Assembly: GCA_018716505.1 (NCBI GenBank) | Contig: DVJW01000065.1 | Coordinates: 1-41,205, forward strand | Direction: 5' to 3' | From: Candidatus Faecaligallichristensenella faecipullorum | GTDB lineage: Bacteria > Bacillota > Clostridia > Christensenellales > Aristaeellaceae | DNA: 41,205 nucleotides | In this document: one piece after another, positions 14,120 through 22,029 of the stretch | Position numbering within the stretch: position 1 is the stretch's first letter | How the letters are laid out: each line of letters opens with the position of its first letter | Made by a program: the position numbers and the translations under genes | Notes under the pieces: model-generated | Databases searched by the model: none | The model's input: the letters and a program-made list of their open reading frames with translations, nothing else | What the model was told of the DNA's origin: nothing

Positions 14120-15019
14120 CTAACCTTTTACGGCGCCTACATAGACGCCCTTTACAAAATACTTTTGCAGGAAGGGATACACGCACAAAATTGGCACCGT
14201 ACCAATAACCGTGATGCACATGCGCAGTGAACGCGTCGAGACCCTGCTCGCCAAATCCGTCACCGATCCCGCGCCCGCATTGGCGCTGTAGCCCAGATTG
14301 GCATCCACGCTCAAATCGTGCAGAATCAGCTGCAATGGCTTGAGGTTCTCATCCGTAATATAGATCATGGCATCGAACCAAGCGTTCCAATGATTCACCG
14401 CGGTAAATAATCCCATGGCCGCCAGCACCGCCATGCTCATGGGAAACACAATCTTCAGCATCATCCCGATCTCGCCAATTCCGTCGATATAGGCTGATTC
14501 CTCCACCTCCCGCGGCAAATTCATGAAAAACTGCCTGAACACCAACACGCCCCAGCTGTCCAGCAGCCCTGGAACAATCATCGCCCAGAACGTATCCATG
14601 AGCCCGGTATCCTTTACCACCAGGAAGGTGGGGATCATGCCGCCTCCAAAGAGTATGGTGATCAGGATCATAAACATCAGAATCCTCACGCCCGGCATAT
14701 CGCGCCGGGACAGGATATAACCCATGCACATGGTGCAGCTCAGGGTGAATCCAGTGCCCACCAGCGTGCGCGCCACGCTGATGAACAGCGAATTTCCAAA
14801 CACCTTGCTCTGTCTGAATACCTTTTCATAGCCGGCCAGAGTCGGTTCATGCGGGATAATCATGGAATTGCCGCGCGCCAGCCATTCCTGTTCCCCGGTA
14901 AAGCTCAGTCCCAGCACATAGATCAGCGGAAACACACAGGTTACCAGGATGGCGCTTACTATGAGATATATCGCCGTCTGATAGACTTTGTCCGCCCGCG
15001 TCATTCTCATCGCTTTCAT
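14120..15019 (-). CDS. Carbohydrate ABC transporter permease (LplC/YtcP-like, MalG family)
   Basis: 299-residue inner-membrane permease with six predicted segments, the first at ~17-37 (AIYLIVSAILVTCVFPLIYV). The cytoplasmic EAA-type loop that docks the ATPase is in SAYIDGIGEIGMMLKIVFPMS. The C-terminus FVKGVYVGAVKG is the usual end of this family. ATG at 15019 has AAGGAGG upstream, 10 bases after the first permease. No ATP-binding subunit is encoded nearby; transporters of this class usually share an MsmX-like ATPase encoded elsewhere, so the system probably depends on one in trans. Confidence 0.9.
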   Translation of the reverse strand: MKAMRMTRADKVYQTAIYLIVSAILVTCVFPLIYVLGLSFTGEQEWLARGNSMIIPHEPTLAGYEKVFRQSKVFGNSLFISVARTLVGTGFTLSCTMCMGYILSRRDMPGVRILMFMILITILFGGGMIPTFLVVKDTGLMDTFWAMIVPGLLDSWGVLVFRQFFMNLPREVEESAYIDGIGEIGMMLKIVFPMSMAVLAAMGLFTAVNHWNAWFDAMIYITDENLKPLQLILHDLSVDANLGYSANAGAGSVTDLASRVSTRSLRMCITVIGTVPILCVYPFLQKYFVKGVYVGAVKG

Positions 15020-15029
15020 GGCTGCCTCC

Positions 15030-15977
15030 TTACCATATGCCCACACCGGCAATCTTGTTGGCCGCTTTGTTGCATATCAACACCAGTATCAACCCGATGA
15101 CCGATTGAAACAAGTCCACCGCCGCACCCAAACTGTATTTTAATTTGCCCAGGCCTTGCCGGTATACCCAAGTTCCAATTACATCGCTGACCGAGTAATT
15201 CTGCGGTCCATAAAACAGCAAAATCTGCTCGGTATTCGCCGCCGAGAAGATCCGGCCCAGCGACATGGTGAGAACAAACACCACCACCGGCAATATCCCC
15301 GGCAGGGTTATGTACCATATACGCTGTAGCGGCCCGGCTCCGTCAATTTTTGCGACGTCGAACAATTCGGTGTCAATGCTGGTCAGGGCCGCCAGATAAA
15401 TGATGGTACCCCAACCCAGCTCCTTCCATAGGCCTGAACCAATCAGCAGCGGCAAAAAGGTATCCACTTGCATCAAGTAATCCACGCTGTCCAAACCAAG
15501 CGCGCCGCGCAGGCCATTGATATAGCCCGTGTTGCTGAAAAGCGCCAGCACCAAATTGTATACCACCACCCAAGAGAAAAAGTGCGGCAGATACAGCAGG
15601 CTCTGACTAATCCTGCGATACAGCGAAGACCGCATGTCAAACAGCATGATGGCCAGCAGTATCGGCGGAAAAAAACCGGCCAACAAATTCAATACGCTGA
15701 TGCGCACCGTATTGATCAGAATGCGGCTGAATTCGCTTCCGTTGAACAGCTCTTGAAAATTGCTCCAGCCTACCCAATCGCTTCCCCAAATCCCCCCCAG
15801 TATCTTGTAGTCTTTGAATGACAACACGAACTGCGCGATAATTGGATAGTATCGGTATACGCATAAATAGATCACCGGAATGACCGCCAGAAGATACAGC
15901 GAGCGATAGCGCTTGAGTAAGCTCCTGCGCCGCCTGGATATTTGCGCATGCGCGCCGCGCTGGGTTTGTATGGTCAT
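15030..15977 (-). CDS. Carbohydrate ABC transporter permease (LplB/YteP-like, UgpA family)
   Basis: 315-residue permease, first gene of the transporter operon. The membrane segments begin at ~28-48 (YLLAVIPVIYLCVYRYYPI), and FVLSFKDYKILGGIWGSDW is typical of LplB/YteP proteins. The EAA loop is in FDVAKIDGAGPLQRIWYITLPGI. ATG at 15977 is favoured by the AGAGGTGAT site just upstream, over an in-frame ATG at 15998. The gene faces away from the YesM-like kinase gene across a 265-base intergenic region. I see no clear sigma-A promoter on this strand there, consistent with activation by the YesN-like regulator. Confidence 0.9.
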   Translation of the reverse strand: MTIQTQRGAHAQISRRRRSLLKRYRSLYLLAVIPVIYLCVYRYYPIIAQFVLSFKDYKILGGIWGSDWVGWSNFQELFNGSEFSRILINTVRISVLNLLAGFFPPILLAIMLFDMRSSLYRRISQSLLYLPHFFSWVVVYNLVLALFSNTGYINGLRGALGLDSVDYLMQVDTFLPLLIGSGLWKELGWGTIIYLAALTSIDTELFDVAKIDGAGPLQRIWYITLPGILPVVVFVLTMSLGRIFSAANTEQILLFYGPQNYSVSDVIGTWVYRQGLGKLKYSLGAAVDLFQSVIGLILVLICNKAANKIAGVGIW

Positions 15978-16099
15978 GTTTATCACCTCTGTCCTCATTT
16001 TACCGGTATGTTTTCCAAAATTAAATAGTGAATTTCATGCGAAAATGGGGAGTAATATGCTCAATTTTAATTTTCATCCGCATTTCTACTCTCATAATC

Positions 16100-16128
16100 T
16101 TGAGTCCCCCCGAATTTAATGCTAGAAT
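16100..16128 (+). promoter_or_regulatory. Promoter for the YesM/YesN-like pair
   Basis: TTGAGT (16100-16105), 17-base spacer, TAGAAT (16123-16128), with an extended -10 TGC immediately upstream. It lies ~115 bases before the kinase start. Confidence 0.7.
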
Positions 16129-16242
16129 ACACACAGTTCTCTAACCTTGTTTGCGCCCTTTTGAAGCGTATTGAAAACCGCGCTTCCTGGGTGCAAATGA
16201 ACCATACCCTCAGCGTACAAGGGTTGTAAGAGGAGCACAGCC

Positions 16243-18057
16243 ATGCGCAAACCGATTGATTTCCATCCAGAAATGCCTCAAACTCATCAAGGAGAAAAGC
16301 AGCGGTTCCAGACCGTCTTTTTTAAAAATCTGCGCACGCTGTTGGCCATGCTGTGCCTGCCCGTAATGGCGCTTGCCCTGGTGATCCTGTCCTTAACCTT
16401 TCGCGGAAACTATCTGGAATTTTCCAATGAAAATCAGCGGCTTCTGGAACGCGCCGCCCTGGCCACAGACCTTATCTGGTCTCAAATGGAGCGCTCTTGC
16501 GTCCAGGCGGCCTATGACCAAAGCGTGCTGAACCTGGCCGCCATTGACCGCAGCCACCTGAATCTTGATATGATTCAGAAGCTTATACCCGTTCAGGCCT
16601 TTCTGCGCGCCGTCACGGGTTCATTCAAATACGCGGATTACGCGATACTCTACCTTTACGATTCGGATTATTATGTATCCACCAAAAGCGCGGGAGCGAT
16701 GCGCTCCGGCGATACACCTTCAACCTATCATCCCTACGCGCTGCTGCGCAAAGTCAGGACGCTTGAACCCGCCGAGGGATGGATCTTTGACAATAGCACC
16801 GACAATCTGTACCGCTATGTTAAAGTCATGAACTATCAGACCGAAAAAGGAATCATGCTGCTTAGATGCAATTCCGTACTGGTGGGCAACCAGATCATGA
16901 ACACTCAATTGGATTACAACGATCAACGTCTGCTGTTGCTCGACGAATCCGGGGTCATCATGCAGGACAGCGATGGAACGGCGCGCGGCAAAAGGGCCAG
17001 CGAGCTTATCCCTGCCTTTGAAAGCGAGCCTTACCCGAGGTCCTATGAAAGGGATGGAGAGAAATATTTCATAGCCCGTCGTGAAGCCTGCATACCCGGC
17101 TGGAATTATATGCTGCTGAGCAATGGCTCGCGATTTTATGACACGATTCCATGGACCCTGGCCATCGCCTCCAGCCTATTGCTGTTGCTGCTGGGGCTGT
17201 GCGTGCTGTTGGCTTACCGCACGGCCCGCACCATTTGCAAGCCCTATCAGATTATCCTGAGCCTTCTGCGCAGTCCGGTGGAGGATGCCGCACAGCGCTA
17301 TTCCAGCCAGTGGGCCAGCTACGACGAGTTGGGATTGATATACGGATTGATCCATGAGTCCAAATATCAGACCTACACCATGCTCAACCGCCTGTCTGCT
17401 CAGCAGCAAGCACTTAACCAGGCCCAGCGCGCCGCTCTTCAGGCCCAGATCAATCCTCATTTTCTGTTTAATACGCTGGAAAGCATAAACTGGAAAATCT
17501 ACGAAAAATTGCCCCAGGAGCGGGAAATAACCGGCATGCTGCAGCAGCTCTCGCTGCTGATGCGCCTGAGTTTGCAAACCGACGAGCCGCTTACCACCGT
17601 CAGCCGGGAAATCCGCCATGCCGAAGTCTATCTCTCGCTTCAATCCGCCAGATTCCAAAACATGTTCTCTGTTAAATGGAATGTGCAAACGGATATTGAC
17701 GACTATCCGGCGCTCAATCTCAGCTTGCAGCCGCTGCTGGAAAACGCCATATCCCACGGGGTAAAAAAGCTGGATTCAGGCGGCGTTATTCAGGTGGATT
17801 GCCACGTTGAGGACGGAAATGTCCTATTCGCGGTTTCCGACAATGGCCCGGGGTTTGACCATGCTACCCTTGAACGGGTGCGCCGAAATCTTATGGACTC
17901 ACGCCCCAATTGCCAGGACCACATCGGCCTGGCCAATGTAAACGCGCGGCTTCAGCTTTTATTCGGTCTGGAATATACCCTGCAGATAGAAAGTCATCCG
18001 TTTAAGCATACGCAAGTAACCTTGCGCGTTCCGTTAAACGCCCCCCAATTGCGCTAA
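16243..18057 (+). CDS. YesM-family sensor histidine kinase
   Basis: 604-residue membrane sensor. TM1 is at ~30-53 and TM2 at ~303-327, enclosing an extracellular Cache-type sensor of about 250 residues. A cytoplasmic linker (HAMP-like, ~328-390) leads to the His_kinase domain with phospho-acceptor His406 in QINPHFLFNTLESINWK. The ATPase domain has the N-box at Asn501 (QPLLENAISHG) and the G1 box SDNGPGF around 532-538. It should phosphorylate the response regulator 24 bases downstream. Its position, divergent from a sugar ABC transporter, is the standard arrangement for sensing the transported carbohydrate or its binding protein. Confidence 0.93.
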   Translation: MRKPIDFHPEMPQTHQGEKQRFQTVFFKNLRTLLAMLCLPVMALALVILSLTFRGNYLEFSNENQRLLERAALATDLIWSQMERSCVQAAYDQSVLNLAAIDRSHLNLDMIQKLIPVQAFLRAVTGSFKYADYAILYLYDSDYYVSTKSAGAMRSGDTPSTYHPYALLRKVRTLEPAEGWIFDNSTDNLYRYVKVMNYQTEKGIMLLRCNSVLVGNQIMNTQLDYNDQRLLLLDESGVIMQDSDGTARGKRASELIPAFESEPYPRSYERDGEKYFIARREACIPGWNYMLLSNGSRFYDTIPWTLAIASSLLLLLLGLCVLLAYRTARTICKPYQIILSLLRSPVEDAAQRYSSQWASYDELGLIYGLIHESKYQTYTMLNRLSAQQQALNQAQRAALQAQINPHFLFNTLESINWKIYEKLPQEREITGMLQQLSLLMRLSLQTDEPLTTVSREIRHAEVYLSLQSARFQNMFSVKWNVQTDIDDYPALNLSLQPLLENAISHGVKKLDSGGVIQVDCHVEDGNVLFAVSDNGPGFDHATLERVRRNLMDSRPNCQDHIGLANVNARLQLLFGLEYTLQIESHPFKHTQVTLRVPLNAPQLR

Positions 18058-18081
18058 ACTACGAAAGCGAGGCCTGTATCG

Positions 18082-19476
18082 ATGAAATTTTCACTCATTA
18101 TCGCAGACGACGAACCCATGATCCGAAATGGGCTGTCCAGCGTCATTGACTGGGATGCTCTGGGCTTTAAAGTGGTGGGCATCTATGCGGATGGACGGGA
18201 TATAATCGCTCATCTGAAACGTGAACCCGTGGACGCGGTATTGACCGACATCGTGATGAGCCATGTATCCGGGGTGGAAGCGGCAAAATGGATACATGAA
18301 AACCATCTCAAGACCCAGGTGGTATTGCTCAGCGGCTATTCGGATTTCCATGACGCTCAACAGGCTATTGCTTACGGCGTAAAGCGCTATCTGTTAAAAC
18401 CCACCAACCGCGATGAACTTACGAGTGTATTCGAACAAATAGCCCGGGAACTGGCCCGGCAAAGCCAAACGCATTTGAGCGAGAATCGCCGTGTCAGCCT
18501 GCTCATTGGACACATCGTCAGGCTGGTTGCCAATTCGTGGCTGGACGCAACTGAGCTTTTGCCCATCGCGCAGGAAATATTCCAGAACGACTGTATCTAT
18601 GAAATTCTGCCCATAAGCGCAGATGTATCCGATCTTCCCCCCGGTGCCGAGTGCTTTAACTTATCCTGCGCCGGCCTTGATTATCGAATTCTCATGTTGC
18701 CTGCTGAATATGATACATCCCCGGTGGATCAAAATTCTGAATACGCGGATCGCGCGCCATTGCGTTCCCCTGAAGCGCTGCTTCACGGGCTGTCGGCGCT
18801 ATACCGGCCATCCGCGCGGCGTACCGCCTCCTTTCAGGAAAAGCATTTTTCCGACCAGCTTCAGGCCTTGTTGGATGAGCAGCAATTCGACCGGCTTCCG
18901 GAGTTTTTTGAACAGGCTATGCGCCAGCCTCTGGCGCACCATACGCTGCTCATCGGGGCCTATAAGGCCGAGGCGCAATTTGCGTCGCTGTGCGCCCGGC
19001 TCAATGTTCCCCTCAATATCGGTTCAAAAGCCGATGCCATGCTGCCATTGCTGGAAGATAACGCGGGTGAAAAACAGCTTATCGATTGGGCGCGCCAGCT
19101 GGCCTCAAGCTATGCGCTTCTTCATAAGCGCATGAACAGCCAACTGCTGCGCAGCATTGATGAGCTGCTGGATAGAAACCTAAGTTCCGGTATCACGCTT
19201 CAGGATGTGGCCGCCCATGTGTATCTGAGCCCAAACCACCTGAGCAGGCTTTTCAAAGAGGCCGCTGGAGAGACCTTTTCAAAATATGCCATCAAGCACA
19301 AAATCGAGCATGCCAAGCGCATGCTGCTTTCCAGTTCCTCCAAGGTGTGCGATATCGGCGCGCAAATCGGCTATCGGGATACCCATTATTTTATTCGGGT
19401 TTTTAAGGCCTATACCGGAATGAGCCCGGCGGAATATCGCCGCAATATGCGCCTTATGGAGGTGGAAAAGCGGTAA
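18082..19476 (+). CDS. YesN-family response regulator with AraC-type DNA-binding domain
   Basis: 464-residue regulator. The receiver domain covers residues 1-~120: acidic pair Asp9-Asp10, phospho-acceptor Asp56 (VLTDIVMS), Ser84 and Lys106 (LLKP). A ~230-residue middle region of the YesN type follows. The C-terminal ~100 residues are a double helix-turn-helix AraC domain: LQDVAAHVYLSPNHLSRLF and ICDIGAQIGYRDTHYFIRVF-like segments, ending SPAEYRRNM. It is probably the activator of the divergent permease/glycosidase/binding-protein operon. Co-transcribed with the kinase; ATG at 18082 has only a modest GAAAGCGAGG site, suggesting lower translation than its neighbours. Confidence 0.93.
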   Translation: MKFSLIIADDEPMIRNGLSSVIDWDALGFKVVGIYADGRDIIAHLKREPVDAVLTDIVMSHVSGVEAAKWIHENHLKTQVVLLSGYSDFHDAQQAIAYGVKRYLLKPTNRDELTSVFEQIARELARQSQTHLSENRRVSLLIGHIVRLVANSWLDATELLPIAQEIFQNDCIYEILPISADVSDLPPGAECFNLSCAGLDYRILMLPAEYDTSPVDQNSEYADRAPLRSPEALLHGLSALYRPSARRTASFQEKHFSDQLQALLDEQQFDRLPEFFEQAMRQPLAHHTLLIGAYKAEAQFASLCARLNVPLNIGSKADAMLPLLEDNAGEKQLIDWARQLASSYALLHKRMNSQLLRSIDELLDRNLSSGITLQDVAAHVYLSPNHLSRLFKEAAGETFSKYAIKHKIEHAKRMLLSSSSKVCDIGAQIGYRDTHYFIRVFKAYTGMSPAEYRRNMRLMEVEKR

Positions 19477-19501
19477 ATGCCGCTCCTTCTTTCCCTTTTC
19501 A

Positions 19502-19530
19502 TTGACAGCGCAAAGGAGCGGTGCTATAAT
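19502..19530 (+). promoter_or_regulatory. Consensus sigma-A promoter for the GNAT gene
   Basis: TTGACA (19502-19507), 17 bases, TATAAT (19525-19530): a perfect match to the housekeeping consensus, 36 bases before the start codon. Confidence 0.88.
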
Positions 19531-19566
19531 TTCGAAAATATACTTTTCGTTCAGGAGGTGTTCCCC

Positions 19567-20148
19567 ATGAACCATCTGGGCACGCTGACCCTCAAAACCG
19601 ACCGGCTGACGCTGCGCCCCTTTTCGTTGGAGGATGCGCCCGCCATGTATAAAAACTGGGCCAACGACCCCAAGGTGACCCGCTTTTTGACCTGGCAGCC
19701 CCATGAAAACGCGGAGGCTACCCGCAATCTCCTCGCCGGTTGGATCTCCCAGTACGGCCAGCCCAATACCTATAACTGGTGCATCGTTCCGGAGGACATG
19801 CAGGAGCCCGTGGGCAATATCTCGGTGGTTCGTATGATGGACGATACCGAGTCGGCGGAAATCGGCTATTGTTTGGGCCCGGCCTATTGGAACAGGGGCA
19901 TCATGTCCGAAGCCTTTGCGGCGGTCATCGAATTCCTGTTCGATCGGGTGGGCGTCAACCGCATCTGTGCCCGCCATTCGGTTTCCAATCCGGCCTCGGG
20001 CATGGTCATGCAAAAGTGCGGGCTTCAAAAAGAAGGCCTGTGCCGTCAATCCTTCCGAAGCAGCGACGGACAGTTGCACGATATGGCGCTATACGCCCTG
20101 TTGCGGGAAGACTTTATCCGCGACTCCAACGAGAGCGCGGCGGTTTAA
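19567..20148 (+). CDS. GNAT-family N-acetyltransferase (RimJ/RimL-like)
   Basis: 193-residue acetyltransferase of the RimJ/RimL type. It begins LKTDRLTLRPFSLEDAPAMY, the family signature. The acetyl-CoA binding segment is near IGYCLGPAYWNRGIMSEAF, and the C-terminal part NRICARHSVSNPASGMVMQKCG is also typical. Substrate is unknown; relatives acetylate ribosomal protein N-termini, amino sugars or antibiotics. ATG at 19567 is preceded by CAGGAGGTG; the longer in-frame reading would extend upstream of the -10 element and is rejected. The FAD oxidoreductase follows after 37 bases, so the two are probably co-transcribed. Confidence 0.88.
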   Translation: MNHLGTLTLKTDRLTLRPFSLEDAPAMYKNWANDPKVTRFLTWQPHENAEATRNLLAGWISQYGQPNTYNWCIVPEDMQEPVGNISVVRMMDDTESAEIGYCLGPAYWNRGIMSEAFAAVIEFLFDRVGVNRICARHSVSNPASGMVMQKCGLQKEGLCRQSFRSSDGQLHDMALYALLREDFIRDSNESAAV

Positions 20149-20185
20149 TCCGCCGTTGGCCATGTAAGATTCGGAGGGATCCGCC

Positions 20186-21379
20186 ATGATCGAACAAAAC
20201 CGCCAACTCCCCATAACCCGCGCCTACGATGTCATCGTGGCCGGGGGCGGCATCGCCGGGGTATCCGCCGCGCTGGCGGCCAGGAGAAGCGGGGCGCGCA
20301 CCTTGCTTTTGGAACGGGAATTCGCCCTGGGCGGATTGGCCACCCTGGGCCTGGTGACCATTTACCTTCCCCTTTGCGATGGACAGGGACGCCAGGTGAG
20401 CTACGGCATCGCCGAAGAGCTGCTTCGGCTCTCCATCAGCGAAGGGCACGAAGGCAATCTGCCTGTGGATTGGCTGAACGGAAATGTTCCGTCCGGCCAC
20501 GTTCCATCCATGCGCTTTCAGGCTCAGTTTAATCCTCAACTGTTCGCCCTGCTCCTGGAGGAGCGCCTGCGTCAGGAAGGGGTGGATCTGTTGTACGGAT
20601 GCGCGCTTACCGGCGCCCAGGTGCGTCAAGGAACCATCCAGGCCATCTGGGTGGAAGCTAAATCCGGCCCCTTGGCCTTTGAGGCGCGTTCCTTTGTGGA
20701 TGCCACCGGGGACGCCGACCTGTGCCATTTCGCCCATGCCCCCACCCGAACCTTTGGCCAGGGCAACGTGCTGGCCGCCTGGTATTACGCCCTGGGCCAA
20801 TCGGGCTATCACTTGCAGACCCTGGGCGCGGCGGATATTCCGGACAAGGACAAGGCGCGGGGCGCAAAGGCCGCCAAGCCGCTGATCCAGCGCCGCTTTG
20901 CCGCACTGGACGGCCAGGAGCTCAGCGAAATGGCCGAGTGTTCCCATCAGGCGATGTTGCGCCATCTGCGCACCCGGCGCTCCGGGGATTCCACCCTGAT
21001 GCCGGTCACCATGGCCGCCATTCCTCAGGTGCGCATGACCCGCTGCCTCGAGGCCCGCGTGATGCTGGAGGAAGACAGTGCCAGGCGCTACCACAGCCGC
21101 ATTGGGGTCATCGGAAACTGGAAGCGGCCCGGCCCCAGCTATGAAATTCCTTTTGAAGCGCTGTATTCGGATCAAATCAAAAATTTGGCCGTGGCCGGGC
21201 GCTGCATCGGGGTCACCGACGATATGTGGGACGTGACCCGGGTCATTCCTGCCTGCGCGGTGACCGGACAGGCCGCCGGAACCGCCGCTGCCCTGTTCGA
21301 CGACTTTGGCCGGGCGGATATCCGGCTTTTGCAGCAAACCCTATCCGAAGCCGGGGTGCGTCTGGACGCCGCGCGCTGA
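20186..21379 (+). CDS. FAD-dependent oxidoreductase (FAD_oxidored family)
   Basis: 397-residue flavoprotein of the family typified by PF12831. The N-terminal Rossmann motif GGGIAG (residues ~20-25, in VIVAGGGIAGVSAAL) is followed by the conserved LLEREFALGGLATLGLV. A second FAD-contacting segment, FVDATGDADLCHFA, is at ~171-184, and NLAVAGRCIGVTDDMWDVTRVIPACAVTGQAAG near the C-terminus closes the FAD site (quoted only as a landmark; key residues are the Gly/Arg of AGR and the terminal GQAAG). There is no signal peptide. Substrate is unknown; in Bacillota these genes often accompany sugar-utilisation loci. It has a TCGGAGG ribosome-binding site. Confidence 0.87.
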   Translation: MIEQNRQLPITRAYDVIVAGGGIAGVSAALAARRSGARTLLLEREFALGGLATLGLVTIYLPLCDGQGRQVSYGIAEELLRLSISEGHEGNLPVDWLNGNVPSGHVPSMRFQAQFNPQLFALLLEERLRQEGVDLLYGCALTGAQVRQGTIQAIWVEAKSGPLAFEARSFVDATGDADLCHFAHAPTRTFGQGNVLAAWYYALGQSGYHLQTLGAADIPDKDKARGAKAAKPLIQRRFAALDGQELSEMAECSHQAMLRHLRTRRSGDSTLMPVTMAAIPQVRMTRCLEARVMLEEDSARRYHSRIGVIGNWKRPGPSYEIPFEALYSDQIKNLAVAGRCIGVTDDMWDVTRVIPACAVTGQAAGTAAALFDDFGRADIRLLQQTLSEAGVRLDAAR

Positions 21380-21419
21380 GGATTCCTAAAGATTTCCCTG
21401 GCAATAGCTTCCAATTATA

Positions 21420-21448
21420 TTGCGCACTTATGACAAATTTGTTACACT
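21420..21448 (+). promoter_or_regulatory. Promoter for the CAP-domain gene
   Basis: TTGCGC (21420-21425), 17 bases, TACACT (21443-21448), 42 bases before the start codon. The -35 is imperfect. Confidence 0.55.
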
Positions 21449-21490
21449 CCAATCAACCGGAATTTTCCGGATACGAAAGGAGTGTTTTTT

Positions 21491-21970
21491 ATGAGATACT
21501 TTTCGAAAAAAATCCGGCTGTTTTGCCTGACGCTGGCCCTTCTGATGGCCTTTGCACCCTCGGCCCTGGCCGCGTCGGGTTTTCGCCTGAACGCCCAGGA
21601 ACAAGCCATGATTGAAATGGTGAACAGCGACCGGGCCCGCTATGGACGTTCGGCGCTGACGCTGGATCTTGAGCTCTGCGCCCTGGCCCGGGAAAAATCC
21701 TCCGATATGCTGAACAATAACTATTTTGCCCATGAATCTCCGACCTTGGGCTCGGCCTCGGATCTTTTGACAGCCAATGGGGTTTCCTTCCGCTCGGTGG
21801 GCGAGAACATCGCCCGCTACCGCAGCATCGAACACGCCCAGGCCGCGCTGCTCTCCTCCGATGGCCATCGCCGCAATCTGTTGAGCCGCTCTTACACTCA
21901 TTTGGGAGTGGGAGTGGCGCTGGACGAAAACGGCTTTGTCTATGTGACCCAGCTGTTTGTCCGCCGCTGA
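21491..21970 (+). CDS. Secreted CAP/SCP-domain protein (YkwD-like)
   Basis: 159-residue exported protein. Residues 1-~28 are a signal peptide (RYFSKKIR then a Leu/Ala core ending SALAASG). The rest is a CAP (SCP/PR1) domain: EQAMIEMVNSDRARYG, LCALAREKSSDM, FAHESP, SVGENIAR, SDGHRRNLLS and THLGVGVALDENG. His and Glu residues in HESP, GENI and GHRRN form the family's cavity. CAP proteins in spore formers include the YkwD group, found outside the cell or in the spore coat; biochemical function is generally unknown. ATG at 21491 is used because GAAAGGAG is 8 bases upstream; a GTG at 21482 lies inside that site. Confidence 0.88.
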   Translation: MRYFSKKIRLFCLTLALLMAFAPSALAASGFRLNAQEQAMIEMVNSDRARYGRSALTLDLELCALAREKSSDMLNNNYFAHESPTLGSASDLLTANGVSFRSVGENIARYRSIEHAQAALLSSDGHRRNLLSRSYTHLGVGVALDENGFVYVTQLFVRR

Positions 21971-21983
21971 ATCCAAAATATAC

Positions 21984-22021
21984 AGGCCGCCCGAAGGAAT
22001 CCGTTTTCCCTCGGGCGGCCT
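21984..22021. terminator. Hairpin between convergent CAP and spoIIE genes
   Basis: AGGCCGCCCGA (21984-21994) pairs perfectly with TCGGGCGGCCT (22011-22021). T-tracts are weak on both strands, so termination efficiency is uncertain, but the position between two convergent stops supports the call. Confidence 0.65.
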
Positions 22022-22029
22022 GTTCCAAA